Below are positions 14,872-21,513 of a stretch of DNA of 25,422 bases, one piece after another; position 1 is the stretch's first letter, and each line of letters starts with the position of its first letter. The notes under the pieces are model-generated. The model made no database searches. It worked only from the letters and a program-made list of their open reading frames with translations, and was not told where the DNA came from. The position numbers and the translations under genes are program-made. The DNA lies in contig JAUNBV010000005.1 in the NCBI GenBank assembly GCA_030526885.1, positions 1 through 25,422 on the forward strand. The letters run 5' to 3'. This stretch comes from Syntrophomonadaceae bacterium (GTDB lineage Bacteria > Bacillota > Syntrophomonadia > Syntrophomonadales > Syntrophomonadaceae).

Positions 14872-15510
14872 CTATTTCCCCAGAGCCCGCGCCAAAAAAT
14901 TGATATAACGGTCGATCTCGCCCTCCATGTCGTCGGCTAAAAGCTCTGGCAAAAGTACGAAATGAGAAATCATAAAGCCTATCAGGCTGGGAACCGTCAG
15001 CTTTATCAGCTCCTCGGTGGGCCAATCCACCATCAGTCCTTGTCCTTTCAAGGTATCAAACATGGCGGCCAACGGAAAGTGAGCCGCGGCTTCGGCCAGC
15101 ATCAGGCGCAATTCCGGGTTAAAGGGCATTTCCTGGATTAGCAGCCGCACCACCGGCAGGGCCCGCTCCACCAGCCCCATGCGGTTTTCCATCAGAGCCT
15201 CGAGAAAGGCGTTAAGGCTGTCATAGGGGCGGTCCATCAGTTGGTCCAGGCCGGTGCTGATTAGGGGTTGCACCACCCGCTCCAGCAGCAGCCGGCACAA
15301 GCCGAGCATAAACTCCTTCTTGGTGCTGTAATGCTTGAAGATGGTAGCCTCCGATACCTCCGCCAGCTGCGCGATTTCCCGGGTCGAGGTGGCGGCGTAG
15401 CCCTGTTCGCTGAACAGTTTCACCGCCGCCAGCAGCACGCGAAGCTGTTTGTCGGTCATGGGCCGTTCCTCATCCGTCAGCCAGGGCGCCAGCCACATAT
15501 ATTCCTGCAT
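14872..15510 (-). CDS. TetR-family transcriptional regulator
   Basis: This 212-residue protein starts MQEYMWLAPWLTDEERPMTDKQ behind GGAGGG, spaced eight bases. The TetR DNA-binding domain is LLAAVKLFSEQGYAATSTREIAQLAEVSEATIFKHYSTKKEF, about residues 26-67. It holds the recognition helix VSEATIFKHY with the conserved F/Y-x-x-F/H-Y pattern. The C-terminal ligand domain is all-helical and not recognisable to a ligand class. It sits inside the exporter operon, 12 bases after the permease and 32 before the hlyD-like gene. A TetR-type palindrome at the operon start (17322-17337) suggests autoregulation and induction by an exported compound. Confidence 0.93.
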   Translation of the reverse strand: MQEYMWLAPWLTDEERPMTDKQLRVLLAAVKLFSEQGYAATSTREIAQLAEVSEATIFKHYSTKKEFMLGLCRLLLERVVQPLISTGLDQLMDRPYDSLNAFLEALMENRMGLVERALPVVRLLIQEMPFNPELRLMLAEAAAHFPLAAMFDTLKGQGLMVDWPTEELIKLTVPSLIGFMISHFVLLPELLADDMEGEIDRYINFLARALGK

Positions 15511-15522
15511 CGTTTTTCCCTC

Positions 15523-16542
15523 CTATATTTGACGATATTTCTTGAGCGCTTTTGTATTCATGACCATAAACAGGGTGGTCAATCCGGCTAAAAACGCGGC
15601 CGCGGGCAGGATATCCATGAACCCGCCGCCGCGCAGCATGACTTCGGTCAGGCCTTCCGCTATATAGTAGACAGGCAGCGCGTAGCTTAATGGCTGCAGC
15701 CAGGGCGACAGGTCAAACATCCCGCTGAAAAATATCTGCGGCACGATGACCAGGGGGATAAACTGAATAAACTGGAATTGCGAATTAGCGGTGGTGGACA
15801 GCAGGATACCCAAGGCCAGCGCGCTCAGCGCGGCCAGCAGCGTCATCACCAGCACCAGCCCGAAGGAGCCCACCATCAATACCCCCAGCACATACACGCA
15901 ATAAAAGGATATCAGCGCAGATTGCGCCACCGTGACCACGCCAAAGCCCAGCACATAGCCGGCCACAATCTCCCACCGCTTTATGGGCGTTGACAGCACC
16001 CGCTCCAAGGTGCCGCTGATGCGCTCCTCCAAAAATGATATCCCCGCCACCAAAAACACGAAAAAGAAGATGATGATGCCGATCAGCGCCGCGCCGAAAT
16101 TATCGAAGGTCGAAAGGTCGGGGGAACCGTACACATAATGAATCTCAGGGGCCATATCGGCGCGCTGGCCCGGGGCGGGGTTGATGCCGGCCTGCTGTAA
16201 TATGGGCAGGACTTTATTTATATGGGCGGAATCGCTGCCGTCGGCCTCGATATATTTGCGGCCGCCCTTTATATCCACGGTGGCGATAACTTCCTGCCGC
16301 AACAGGGCGTCATGGGCTTCCCCCTCGCTCAGGCGTACCACCCGCAGGTCGTATCGCTCCAGGTTTTCCACGAAATGCTGCGGCGCGTTGATTACCGCCA
16401 CTCTTTGCGGCGTGGTATCCGCGCTCAGAATGAAATATACCAGGGTAAGGATAAACAGCGGGGCCAACATCATCAGCGCCACGGTGCGGCGGTCACGGCG
16501 CAGTTGCTGCAATATGCGCAGGGCCACGGCTCTAACTCTCAT
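15523..16542 (-). CDS. ABC-2 type transporter permease
   Basis: This 339-residue protein starts MRVRAVALRILQQLRRDRRT at 16542, overlapping the ATPase stop by 11 bases, with GGGGGCGGTG just upstream. An in-frame ATG at 16614 would add a basic tail overlapping the ATPase and is unlikely. Topology is typical of YbhS/DrrB-like ABC-2 permeases. A first membrane helix (about 23-42, VALMMLAPLFILTLVYFIL) is followed by a large extracytoplasmic domain (about 45-170) and five more helices. The signature FLEERISGTLERVLSTPIKRWEIV joins helix 2 to helix 3. E. coli-type systems encode two permeases; here there is one, so it presumably works as a homodimer. Confidence 0.92.
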   Translation of the reverse strand: MRVRAVALRILQQLRRDRRTVALMMLAPLFILTLVYFILSADTTPQRVAVINAPQHFVENLERYDLRVVRLSEGEAHDALLRQEVIATVDIKGGRKYIEADGSDSAHINKVLPILQQAGINPAPGQRADMAPEIHYVYGSPDLSTFDNFGAALIGIIIFFFVFLVAGISFLEERISGTLERVLSTPIKRWEIVAGYVLGFGVVTVAQSALISFYCVYVLGVLMVGSFGLVLVMTLLAALSALALGILLSTTANSQFQFIQFIPLVIVPQIFFSGMFDLSPWLQPLSYALPVYYIAEGLTEVMLRGGGFMDILPAAAFLAGLTTLFMVMNTKALKKYRQI

Positions 16543-17260
16543 CGACACCGCCCCCGTAATACAGGAACGCCGCTTCGACATCCGCCGCGTGCGCCCCTTT
16601 AAGGATTTCATCATAAGTCCCGCTGGCTATCAGCATACCGCCGCGCATCATCGCCAGCCGGTGGCAGTGCGCCGCTTCGTCCATCACATGGGTAGTGACC
16701 ACGATAGCCGCCCCCGCGGCAGCCAATTCAAACAGCTTGGCCCAGATATTGCGGCGCAGCAAGGGGTCGATGCCCACCGTGGGTTCGTCCAGGATCAAAA
16801 CCGGCGGGGAATGGAGCAGCGCGATAGCCAGTGACAGGCGGCGTTTCATCCCCCCGGAAAAATTCTGCACCGGCTTGTCCAGCTCGTCGGCCAGGTCCAC
16901 CACCGCCATCACCTCGGGTATGCGCTGCTTAAGGCGCTTTTTATCCAGCCCGTAGACGGCGCCGAAAAACTCCAGGTTTTCCCGCGCCGACAGCAGGCTG
17001 TACAGCGCGTCCGATTGCGCCATATAGCCAATGTTATTCATTATGTTAAGGGCGGGCATTTTTTGCCCCAGTACCTTCACCCCGCCGGCAGCGGGGCGCA
17101 GGATACCCGCCATCAGCTTGACCAGCGTAGTCTTGCCGCAGCCCGAAGGCCCCAGTATTCCATAGATGCAACCGGCGGGCACTTGAATGCAGTTATTCTT
17201 CAGCACCGGTCTGAGGTCATAGCTGAAATCTACGTTGTCCACTTCGATGCAAAACGTCAA
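16532..17260 (-). CDS. ABC transporter ATP-binding protein (ABC-2 exporter)
   Basis: 242 residues if begun at the TTG at 17260 (MTFCIEVDNVDFSYDLRP), which lies four bases after a perfect GGAGGT (17265-17270). The ATG at 17314 would add 18 residues, but has no ribosome site and falls about 24 bases from the predicted transcript start. Walker A is GPSGCGKTTL, the Q-loop lies in IGYMAQSDALY, the signature is NFSGGMKRRLSLA, Walker B is PVLILDEPTVGIDP, and the H-loop is TTHVMDEAAHC. GVDES at the C-terminus overlaps the permease start. It energises export through the neighbouring permease. The substrate is unknown; relatives move drugs, lipids or chelators. Confidence 0.94.
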   Translation of the reverse strand: MTFCIEVDNVDFSYDLRPVLKNNCIQVPAGCIYGILGPSGCGKTTLVKLMAGILRPAAGGVKVLGQKMPALNIMNNIGYMAQSDALYSLLSARENLEFFGAVYGLDKKRLKQRIPEVMAVVDLADELDKPVQNFSGGMKRRLSLAIALLHSPPVLILDEPTVGIDPLLRRNIWAKLFELAAAGAAIVVTTHVMDEAAHCHRLAMMRGGMLIASGTYDEILKGAHAADVEAAFLYYGGGVDES

Positions 17261-17321
17261 AACTACCTCCACCGGCGCTGGCGCCGCCTTTTCCCGTTGC
17301 ACGCACCGCTCCATAATCTTG

Positions 17322-17337
17322 GTGAGTGATTACTTAC
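17322..17337. promoter_or_regulatory. TetR-like operator palindrome at the exporter promoter
   Basis: GTGAGTGATTACTTAC is an imperfect 8-bp inverted repeat (6 of 8 pairs) of the GTNAGTNA type often bound by TetR proteins. It lies immediately downstream of the -10, over the predicted transcription start. The TetR gene is the third gene of this operon. Confidence 0.6.
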
Positions 17338-17344
17338 TTTTTGT

Positions 17345-17374
17345 ATTATAGCCTGGGAGCACGGGTCCTGTCAA
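17345..17374 (-). promoter_or_regulatory. Consensus promoter of the ABC exporter-TetR-HlyD operon
   Basis: On the minus strand both hexamers are perfect: TTGACA (17369-17374), 18-base spacer, TATAAT (17345-17350). Such a strong promoter is consistent with tight repression. Confidence 0.8.
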
Positions 17375-17618
17375 GCGGGTAACGGCGTCGTCTGAAATTG
17401 GATCCGCGAGCGTTGACAGAGCAGGGGGAGGGCGCAAAAAGTGAAAAAAAGTTCTCCATCGGGTTTGGCAAACGGCAAAGAATAGATATTCATTGTTCCT
17501 TATTAGCATGTCGTACAGATGGGGCGCTCATATATCGTTTAGTGCCCCATGCCGTGCTCGGCTTTTATGGCCGTCAGCTTTTCCGATATCCCCTTAACCA
17601 TGCTTTCATGCCCCGTCC
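17375..17618. other. Gene-free divergent interval between exporter and glycosyltransferase
   Basis: No supported gene is seen. The only structure is a hairpin with stem GGGGCGCT (17521-17528) and AGTGCCCC (17541-17548), with one G-T pair and no T-tract. It may be the remnant of a terminator or an RNA structure upstream of the glycosyltransferase promoter. Confidence 0.3.
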
Positions 17619-17635
17619 TTTAATATTCCTTTAAT
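17619..17635 (+). promoter_or_regulatory. TTTAAT-N5-TTTAAT direct repeat, probable OmpR/PhoB-type activator box
   Basis: Two TTTAAT hexamers separated by ATTCC (11-base period) match the YTTAAK-N5-YTTAAK form of a PmrA box and the general Pho-box layout. The repeat ends ten bases before a plausible -10 (TACACT, 17646-17651) that has no good -35, the arrangement of activator-dependent promoters. The likely binder is the OmpR-type regulator encoded two genes downstream. Confidence 0.55.
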
Positions 17636-17660
17636 GTTTGCGGTTTACACTGTCTGATAT

Positions 17661-17681
17661 CCGGGGGATGCGCATCCCCGG
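17661..17681 (+). repeat. GC-rich palindrome in the glycosyltransferase leader
   Basis: GGGGATGCGCATCCCC (17664-17679) is a perfect 16-base palindrome inside CCGG ends, about 35 bases before the start codon. It could be a leader hairpin or a protein-binding site. Confidence 0.45.
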
Positions 17682-17715
17682 TGCGGAGCTTTGTGGGCAA
17701 AGGGAGGTTAAGGAT

Positions 17716-18771
17716 ATGATCGTCGTTATTCCCGCTTATCAGCCGGATGAACAGTTAGTCAAACTGACACAGGAACTCCAACAACGGACCGATTACCGGG
17801 TGGTGGTGGTCAACGACGGCAGTTCGGAGGAGCGGGCGGGTATCTTCGCCGCCCTGCCATGGAATGTGACCGTTTTGGAACATGAGCGCAACCGGGGCAA
17901 GGGCCGGGCGCTTAAAACGGCTCTGCAGTATATCGCCGATAATTGCCCCGCCAACGAGCAGGTGGTGCTGGCCGATGCGGACGGGCAACACGCGGTGCAG
18001 GATATCATCGCGGTGGGGGAGGAAGTGAAGAAGCATCCTTCGTCCCTGATTCTGGGCGTGCGGCGCTTGCAGGGGGAAATACCCTGGCGCAGCAGGATGG
18101 GCAACGGCATTACCCGCCGGGTGTTTACCCTTTTCACCGGCCAAAGCGTCAGCGACACCCAGACCGGCCTGCGCGCTTTCGGCGCCGGCCTGATTCCGGC
18201 ATTATCGGCGGTGAAGGGGGAACGCTATGAGTATGAGATGAACATGCTGCTGGGCTGCGTAGAGCAAAGAATCCCCATCCATGAAGTGCCCATTACCACC
18301 ATTTATCATGACAAGGACAATTCCGCCTCCCATTTCCGTTACTTCCGGGATTCGGCCCTGATCTATGCCTGTATCGTGAAATTCGCCGGCTCGTCCTTCC
18401 TCAGTTTTTGGGTGGATTACGCGGCGTTTTTGGGCCTGCTGTGGCTGACCGGGATAATGGGGGTATCGTCCGCGCTGGTATGGAGCAATGTTCTGGCGCG
18501 AGTGATCAGCGCTTCGATGAATTACAGCCTGAACCGGTATTACGTTTTTCACAGCAGCGACGGCTGGCTGCGTTCCTTGAGCAAGTACCTTGTGCTCGCC
18601 GCCGGCATTCTGGCGGTCAACACCGTGCTGCTTAAATTCTTTACCCTCACCCTGGGCATTCCCGGAATCTTATCCAAGCCAATAGTGGAAATACTGCTGT
18701 TTTCCGTCAGCCTCATCATCCAGCGGCTATTTGTCTTTCCCCGCAGCCATTTGGCTTCTTCGGGCAGATAA
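17716..18771 (+). CDS. GT2 glycosyltransferase fused to a GtrA-like membrane domain
   Basis: This 351-residue protein starts MIVVIPAYQPDEQLVKL, eight bases after AGGGAGG. The GT-A domain (1 to about 220) shows VIPAYQP, VVVVNDGSS, NRGKGRALK, the metal-binding DAD (87-89, VLADADGQH) and DTQTGLRAF. About 225-340 is a GtrA-like domain with four membrane helices (FAGSSFLSFWVDYAAFLGLL, the NYSLNRYYVF signature, YLVLAAGILAVNTVLL, IVEILLFSVSLIIQRLFVF). The GT2 part resembles dolichol/undecaprenyl-phosphate sugar transferases. GtrA proteins handle lipid-linked sugars, so it likely makes or flips an undecaprenyl-phosphate sugar for envelope modification. The two-component genes follow 63 bases later, and an activator box lies upstream. 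Confidence 0.9.
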   Translation: MIVVIPAYQPDEQLVKLTQELQQRTDYRVVVVNDGSSEERAGIFAALPWNVTVLEHERNRGKGRALKTALQYIADNCPANEQVVLADADGQHAVQDIIAVGEEVKKHPSSLILGVRRLQGEIPWRSRMGNGITRRVFTLFTGQSVSDTQTGLRAFGAGLIPALSAVKGERYEYEMNMLLGCVEQRIPIHEVPITTIYHDKDNSASHFRYFRDSALIYACIVKFAGSSFLSFWVDYAAFLGLLWLTGIMGVSSALVWSNVLARVISASMNYSLNRYYVFHSSDGWLRSLSKYLVLAAGILAVNTVLLKFFTLTLGIPGILSKPIVEILLFSVSLIIQRLFVFPRSHLASSGR

Positions 18772-18793
18772 AGCTTTATCCCGCGGTGAAAAC

Positions 18794-18802
18794 TGCTATA
18801 AT
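18794..18802 (+). promoter_or_regulatory. Extended -10 promoter before the response regulator
   Basis: TGCTATAAT is a perfect TATAAT with the TGN extension, 32 bases before the response-regulator ATG. The -35 (TTTATC, 18775-18780) is weak. It allows the two-component pair to be transcribed independently of the glycosyltransferase. Confidence 0.6.
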
Positions 18803-18834
18803 ATTTTTAAAAAGCGCCGCGGCGAGGGGTAAAT

Positions 18835-19509
18835 ATGAGGATACTGGTGGTTGAAGACGAGCCCGCCCTAAATGATGTGGTGGTGAAAAAACTGCAAACC
18901 GCGCATTACAGCGTGGACGCCTGTTTTAACGGCAACGATGCGGTCGATTATATGAACGGGGCGGAATACGACGCGATCGTGCTGGACATAATGCTGCCCG
19001 GCATCAATGGCCTGGAATTTTTGCGGTGGCTGCGGTCCCGTCAGGACAATACGCCGGTGCTGTTGCTGACCGCGCGTGACAGCATAGAGGATAGAGTGAC
19101 CGGGCTGGATGCCGGCGCGGACGATTATCTGGTCAAACCCTTTGCCTTGGATGAGTTGTTGGCCCGCATACGGGGGATTATCCGCCGGGCGGGCCACCAA
19201 ATCAGCAACCGTTTTACTCTGGCCGACCTGACGGTGGATTGCGACACCCGCACGGTCATGCGCGGGGATTCGCCGATAAGCCTTTCCAGCAAAGAATTCG
19301 CCATTTTGGAATACATGATAAGAAACAGCGGCATCGTGCTGTCACGGGAGAAAATTGGCCGTCATATCTGGAACTATGATTACGAAGGCGGTTCCAACGT
19401 GGTGGATGTCTATATACGCTATCTGCGCAAAAAAATCGATGATGCCCACAGCCGCAAGCTAATCCATACCGTGCGCGGGGCCGGCTATGTGTTGAGGGAT
19501 GATACATGA
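18835..19509 (+). CDS. OmpR/PhoB-family response regulator
   Basis: This 224-residue protein starts MRILVVEDEPALNDVVV with GAGGGG upstream. In the receiver domain the acidic pocket is EDE (7-9) and the phospho-acceptor is D51 (IVLDIMLPG). The conserved Thr lies in VLLLTARD and the Lys in DDYLVKPFALDELL. The C-terminal winged helix (about 128-222) has SLSSKEFAILEYMIRNSG, VSR-like LSREKIGRHIWNYDYEGGSNVVDVYIRYLRKKID and TVRGAGYVL, which is the OmpR/PhoB type. Its stop overlaps the kinase start by four bases (ATGA). It probably binds direct-repeat sites such as the one at 17619-17635. Confidence 0.96.
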   Translation: MRILVVEDEPALNDVVVKKLQTAHYSVDACFNGNDAVDYMNGAEYDAIVLDIMLPGINGLEFLRWLRSRQDNTPVLLLTARDSIEDRVTGLDAGADDYLVKPFALDELLARIRGIIRRAGHQISNRFTLADLTVDCDTRTVMRGDSPISLSSKEFAILEYMIRNSGIVLSREKIGRHIWNYDYEGGSNVVDVYIRYLRKKIDDAHSRKLIHTVRGAGYVLRDDT

Positions 19510-20864
19510 AAAAATTGTCCATCAAGCTCAGGGTCACATTATGGATAACCTTTCTGATGCTGCTGTTGGTGGGGGTGGTATCGATATTTATGCTGCTGGC
19601 CGGCGGTTATATGGTGCAGACCACCACCCTGCGCCAACTGGCCGAAGCGGTGGAGCACGGCATTGAGGCCATATACTTTGATGACGATGAGCTGGCGGTA
19701 AATGATGAACTCGATTTTTTCAACGCGGGAGTGTACCTGGCCGTCTATGATGAAAACGCCGATCTGCTCTATGGGGGGATGCCCTCCGGCTTTGACCGCA
19801 ACACCTCATTTGCGGAGGGCAATATCCGAGTCATAAAGGCCAACGGCGTTACCTGGCATGTTTTTGACAGCCGCATAAACGCGGGACCGTACGGAGATGT
19901 GTGGGTACGCGGCGTATTGCCGGATACCGGAGCCAACGCCACCTTTGGCATGCTCTTCACCCTGGCGTTAAGCGCGCTCCCCTTTTTGATCATACTGGCC
20001 GCAGTGGGCGGATATCTCATCACCCGCCGCGCGTTCAGGCCCGTACAGCAAATCAATGCCGCCGCCGAGCGCATCAGCGAGGGCCGGGATCTCACCCAGC
20101 GCATAAACCTGGGCCGGGGCGATGATGAGATATACCGGCTGGCCTATACCTTTGACCGGATGTTCGACCGCTTGCAGGATTCCTTTGACAAGGAAAAACA
20201 ATTCACCGCCAACGTATCGCACGAATTGCGCACCCCCACCGCGGCCATCATCGCGCAGAGCGAGTACGCGCTGGAAAACGCGCACACCGTGGAAGAAGCC
20301 CAGGCAGCTTTGGAAATGGTATTGCAGCAGGCGCAGACCATGTCGGGCATCATTGCCCAGCTCTTGACCCTGGCACGGGACGACAGCCGGCAACAACTGA
20401 ACCTTGAAACCATAAACTTAAGCGAGCTGACGGAAATCGTGGCCCAGGAGCAGGCGGAGCTGGCTGCAGGCAAAGATATCAAGATCGTGACCCGGATTAC
20501 CCCAAATCTGTTGTTGAACGGCGACCAGACCCTGCTGATACGCCTGTTGATCAATCTTATCGCCAATGGCATTTCTTATGGCCATCCGGGCGGTACGGTA
20601 TGGGTGGAACTGTACCGGTCCGGCGACGACATCGTGGGGCGTGTCCGTGACGACGGCATCGGCATCGCGGCTGAGCACATCGAAAAGATCTGGGAACGCT
20701 TTTATCAGGTGGACCCCGTGCGCTCCCCGGTAGGAAGCGGCGCCGGACTGGGCCTGCCGATGGTGAGGTGGATCGTCCATGCCCACGGCGGCAGGGTAAA
20801 GGTACAAAGCGAACCGGGGCGGGGCAGCATCTTTACCTTCACCCTGCCCGCGGCGCTCAACTGA
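19506..20864 (+). CDS. Sensor histidine kinase with acidic extracytoplasmic domain
   Basis: This 452-residue kinase has TM1 about 11-33, an extracytoplasmic sensor about 34-148, TM2 about 149-172 and HAMP about 172-225 (RRAFRPVQQINAAAERISEG). HisKA has FTANVSHELRTPTAAI (phospho-acceptor H239). HATPase_c carries the N box LLINLIANGISYG, the G1 box VRDDGIGIA and the G2 box GSGAGLGLPMV. The sensor holds an acidic run (YFDDDELAVNDELDFF, 57-72) reminiscent of cation- or peptide-sensing kinases of the PhoQ/PmrB kind, though similarity of fold cannot be judged by eye. It is translationally coupled to the response regulator and ends before a terminator shared with abrB. Confidence 0.95.
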   Translation: MKKLSIKLRVTLWITFLMLLLVGVVSIFMLLAGGYMVQTTTLRQLAEAVEHGIEAIYFDDDELAVNDELDFFNAGVYLAVYDENADLLYGGMPSGFDRNTSFAEGNIRVIKANGVTWHVFDSRINAGPYGDVWVRGVLPDTGANATFGMLFTLALSALPFLIILAAVGGYLITRRAFRPVQQINAAAERISEGRDLTQRINLGRGDDEIYRLAYTFDRMFDRLQDSFDKEKQFTANVSHELRTPTAAIIAQSEYALENAHTVEEAQAALEMVLQQAQTMSGIIAQLLTLARDDSRQQLNLETINLSELTEIVAQEQAELAAGKDIKIVTRITPNLLLNGDQTLLIRLLINLIANGISYGHPGGTVWVELYRSGDDIVGRVRDDGIGIAAEHIEKIWERFYQVDPVRSPVGSGAGLGLPMVRWIVHAHGGRVKVQSEPGRGSIFTFTLPAALN

Positions 20865-20878
20865 CGCCGGGGCCAATC

Positions 20879-20926
20879 AAAAAACGGGCTTATCGCTCCT
20901 TTACCGAACGATATGCCCGTTTTTTA
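20879..20926. terminator. Bidirectional terminator between the kinase gene and abrB
   Basis: AAAAAACGGGC with TATCG pairs with CGATA and GCCCGTTTTTT, with one internal mismatch. The A-run and T-run on either side let it stop both the plus-strand kinase operon and the minus-strand abrB transcript. Confidence 0.88.
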
Positions 20927-20955
20927 GTCTAGCTCAGGTTTTACGCTGCGGGGGT

Positions 20956-21207
20956 TCAGCTGATCTGCATGGACAGCTCGGTCAGGCAGTTTTTGCACAG
21001 GTTTTTGCCCTTATAGTTCACTACTTCTTCGGCATTCCCGCAAAAAATGCAGGCGGGTTCATACTTTTTTAGGATGATTTTTTCTCCATCCACATAGATT
21101 TCGAGCGCGTCGCGCTCTTCGATACCCATGGTACGCCTGAGTTCGATGGGGATGACAACGCGTCCCAGCTCGTCAACCTTTCTTACAACACCGGTAGATT
21201 TCATCAT
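20956..21207 (-). CDS. abrB: AbrB-family transition-state regulator with C-terminal zinc ribbon
   Basis: This 83-residue protein starts MMKSTGVVRKVDELGRVV behind AAGGGGGGAA. The N-terminal swapped-hairpin DNA-binding domain (2-50: VRKVDELGRVVIPIELRRTMG, DALEIYVDGEKIILKKY) is nearly that of B. subtilis AbrB. The C-terminus differs: CIFCGNAEEVV then LCKNC make a CxxC...CxxC ribbon instead of the Bacillus oligomerisation domain, as is common in clostridial homologues. It is a global repressor of stationary-phase and sporulation genes in the family. It lies divergent from metG, whereas in Bacillus the neighbours are the same (rsmI, abrB, metS). Confidence 0.93.
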   Translation of the reverse strand: MMKSTGVVRKVDELGRVVIPIELRRTMGIEERDALEIYVDGEKIILKKYEPACIFCGNAEEVVNYKGKNLCKNCLTELSMQIS

Positions 21208-21240
21208 GAATTATTCCCCCCTTATTCGATGTTTAGAATC

Positions 21241-21270
21241 ATTATAGCTTAAAGATAACAAAGATGTAAA
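21241..21270 (-). promoter_or_regulatory. abrB promoter
   Basis: On the minus strand TTTACA (21265-21270), an 18-base spacer and a perfect TATAAT (21241-21246) lie about 35 bases before the start codon, in AT-rich DNA. Confidence 0.65.
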
Positions 21271-21447
21271 AAAAAGTCAACGGCTGGGGGCGTATTTTTA
21301 TAAATTTTTTCTTATTTATTTATAATGGCGCCTATTGACCCATAAATCGCCTTAAACCGACGCCGCGATTTTGCCGCAGGGATATCGAGCGATTAGAAAA
21401 ACAATGGAATGGCGCGGATGATATACCGTTTTTTAGCGTCCAAGGAT
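21271..21447. other. AT-rich gene-free stretch between abrB and metG promoters
   Basis: No gene, T-box specifier structure or terminator is recognised. The part at 21290-21326 is strongly AT-rich and could bind AbrB or serve as an UP-like region. Confidence 0.3.
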
Positions 21448-21477
21448 TTGACAGGCAATAGGGAAATTAATTAGAAT
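21448..21477 (+). promoter_or_regulatory. metG promoter
   Basis: A perfect TTGACA (21448-21453), an 18-base spacer and TAGAAT (21472-21477) lie 36 bases before the metG ATG. The short leader leaves no room for a T-box downstream. Confidence 0.75.
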
Positions 21478-21513
21478 AGTAGTTCAGGGATAAAATACGG
21501 GAGGCAATGACTA

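Noticed and set aside
17398..17634. 78-residue open frame on the plus strand in the exporter/glycosyltransferase gap
   Set aside because: No ribosome binding site, no recognisable domain, and it runs across the activator-box region; it looks like chance.
21208..21513. T-box riboswitch before metG
   Set aside because: The promoter hexamers at 21448-21477 leave a leader of about 30 bases, and no T-box core sequence or antiterminator is visible.
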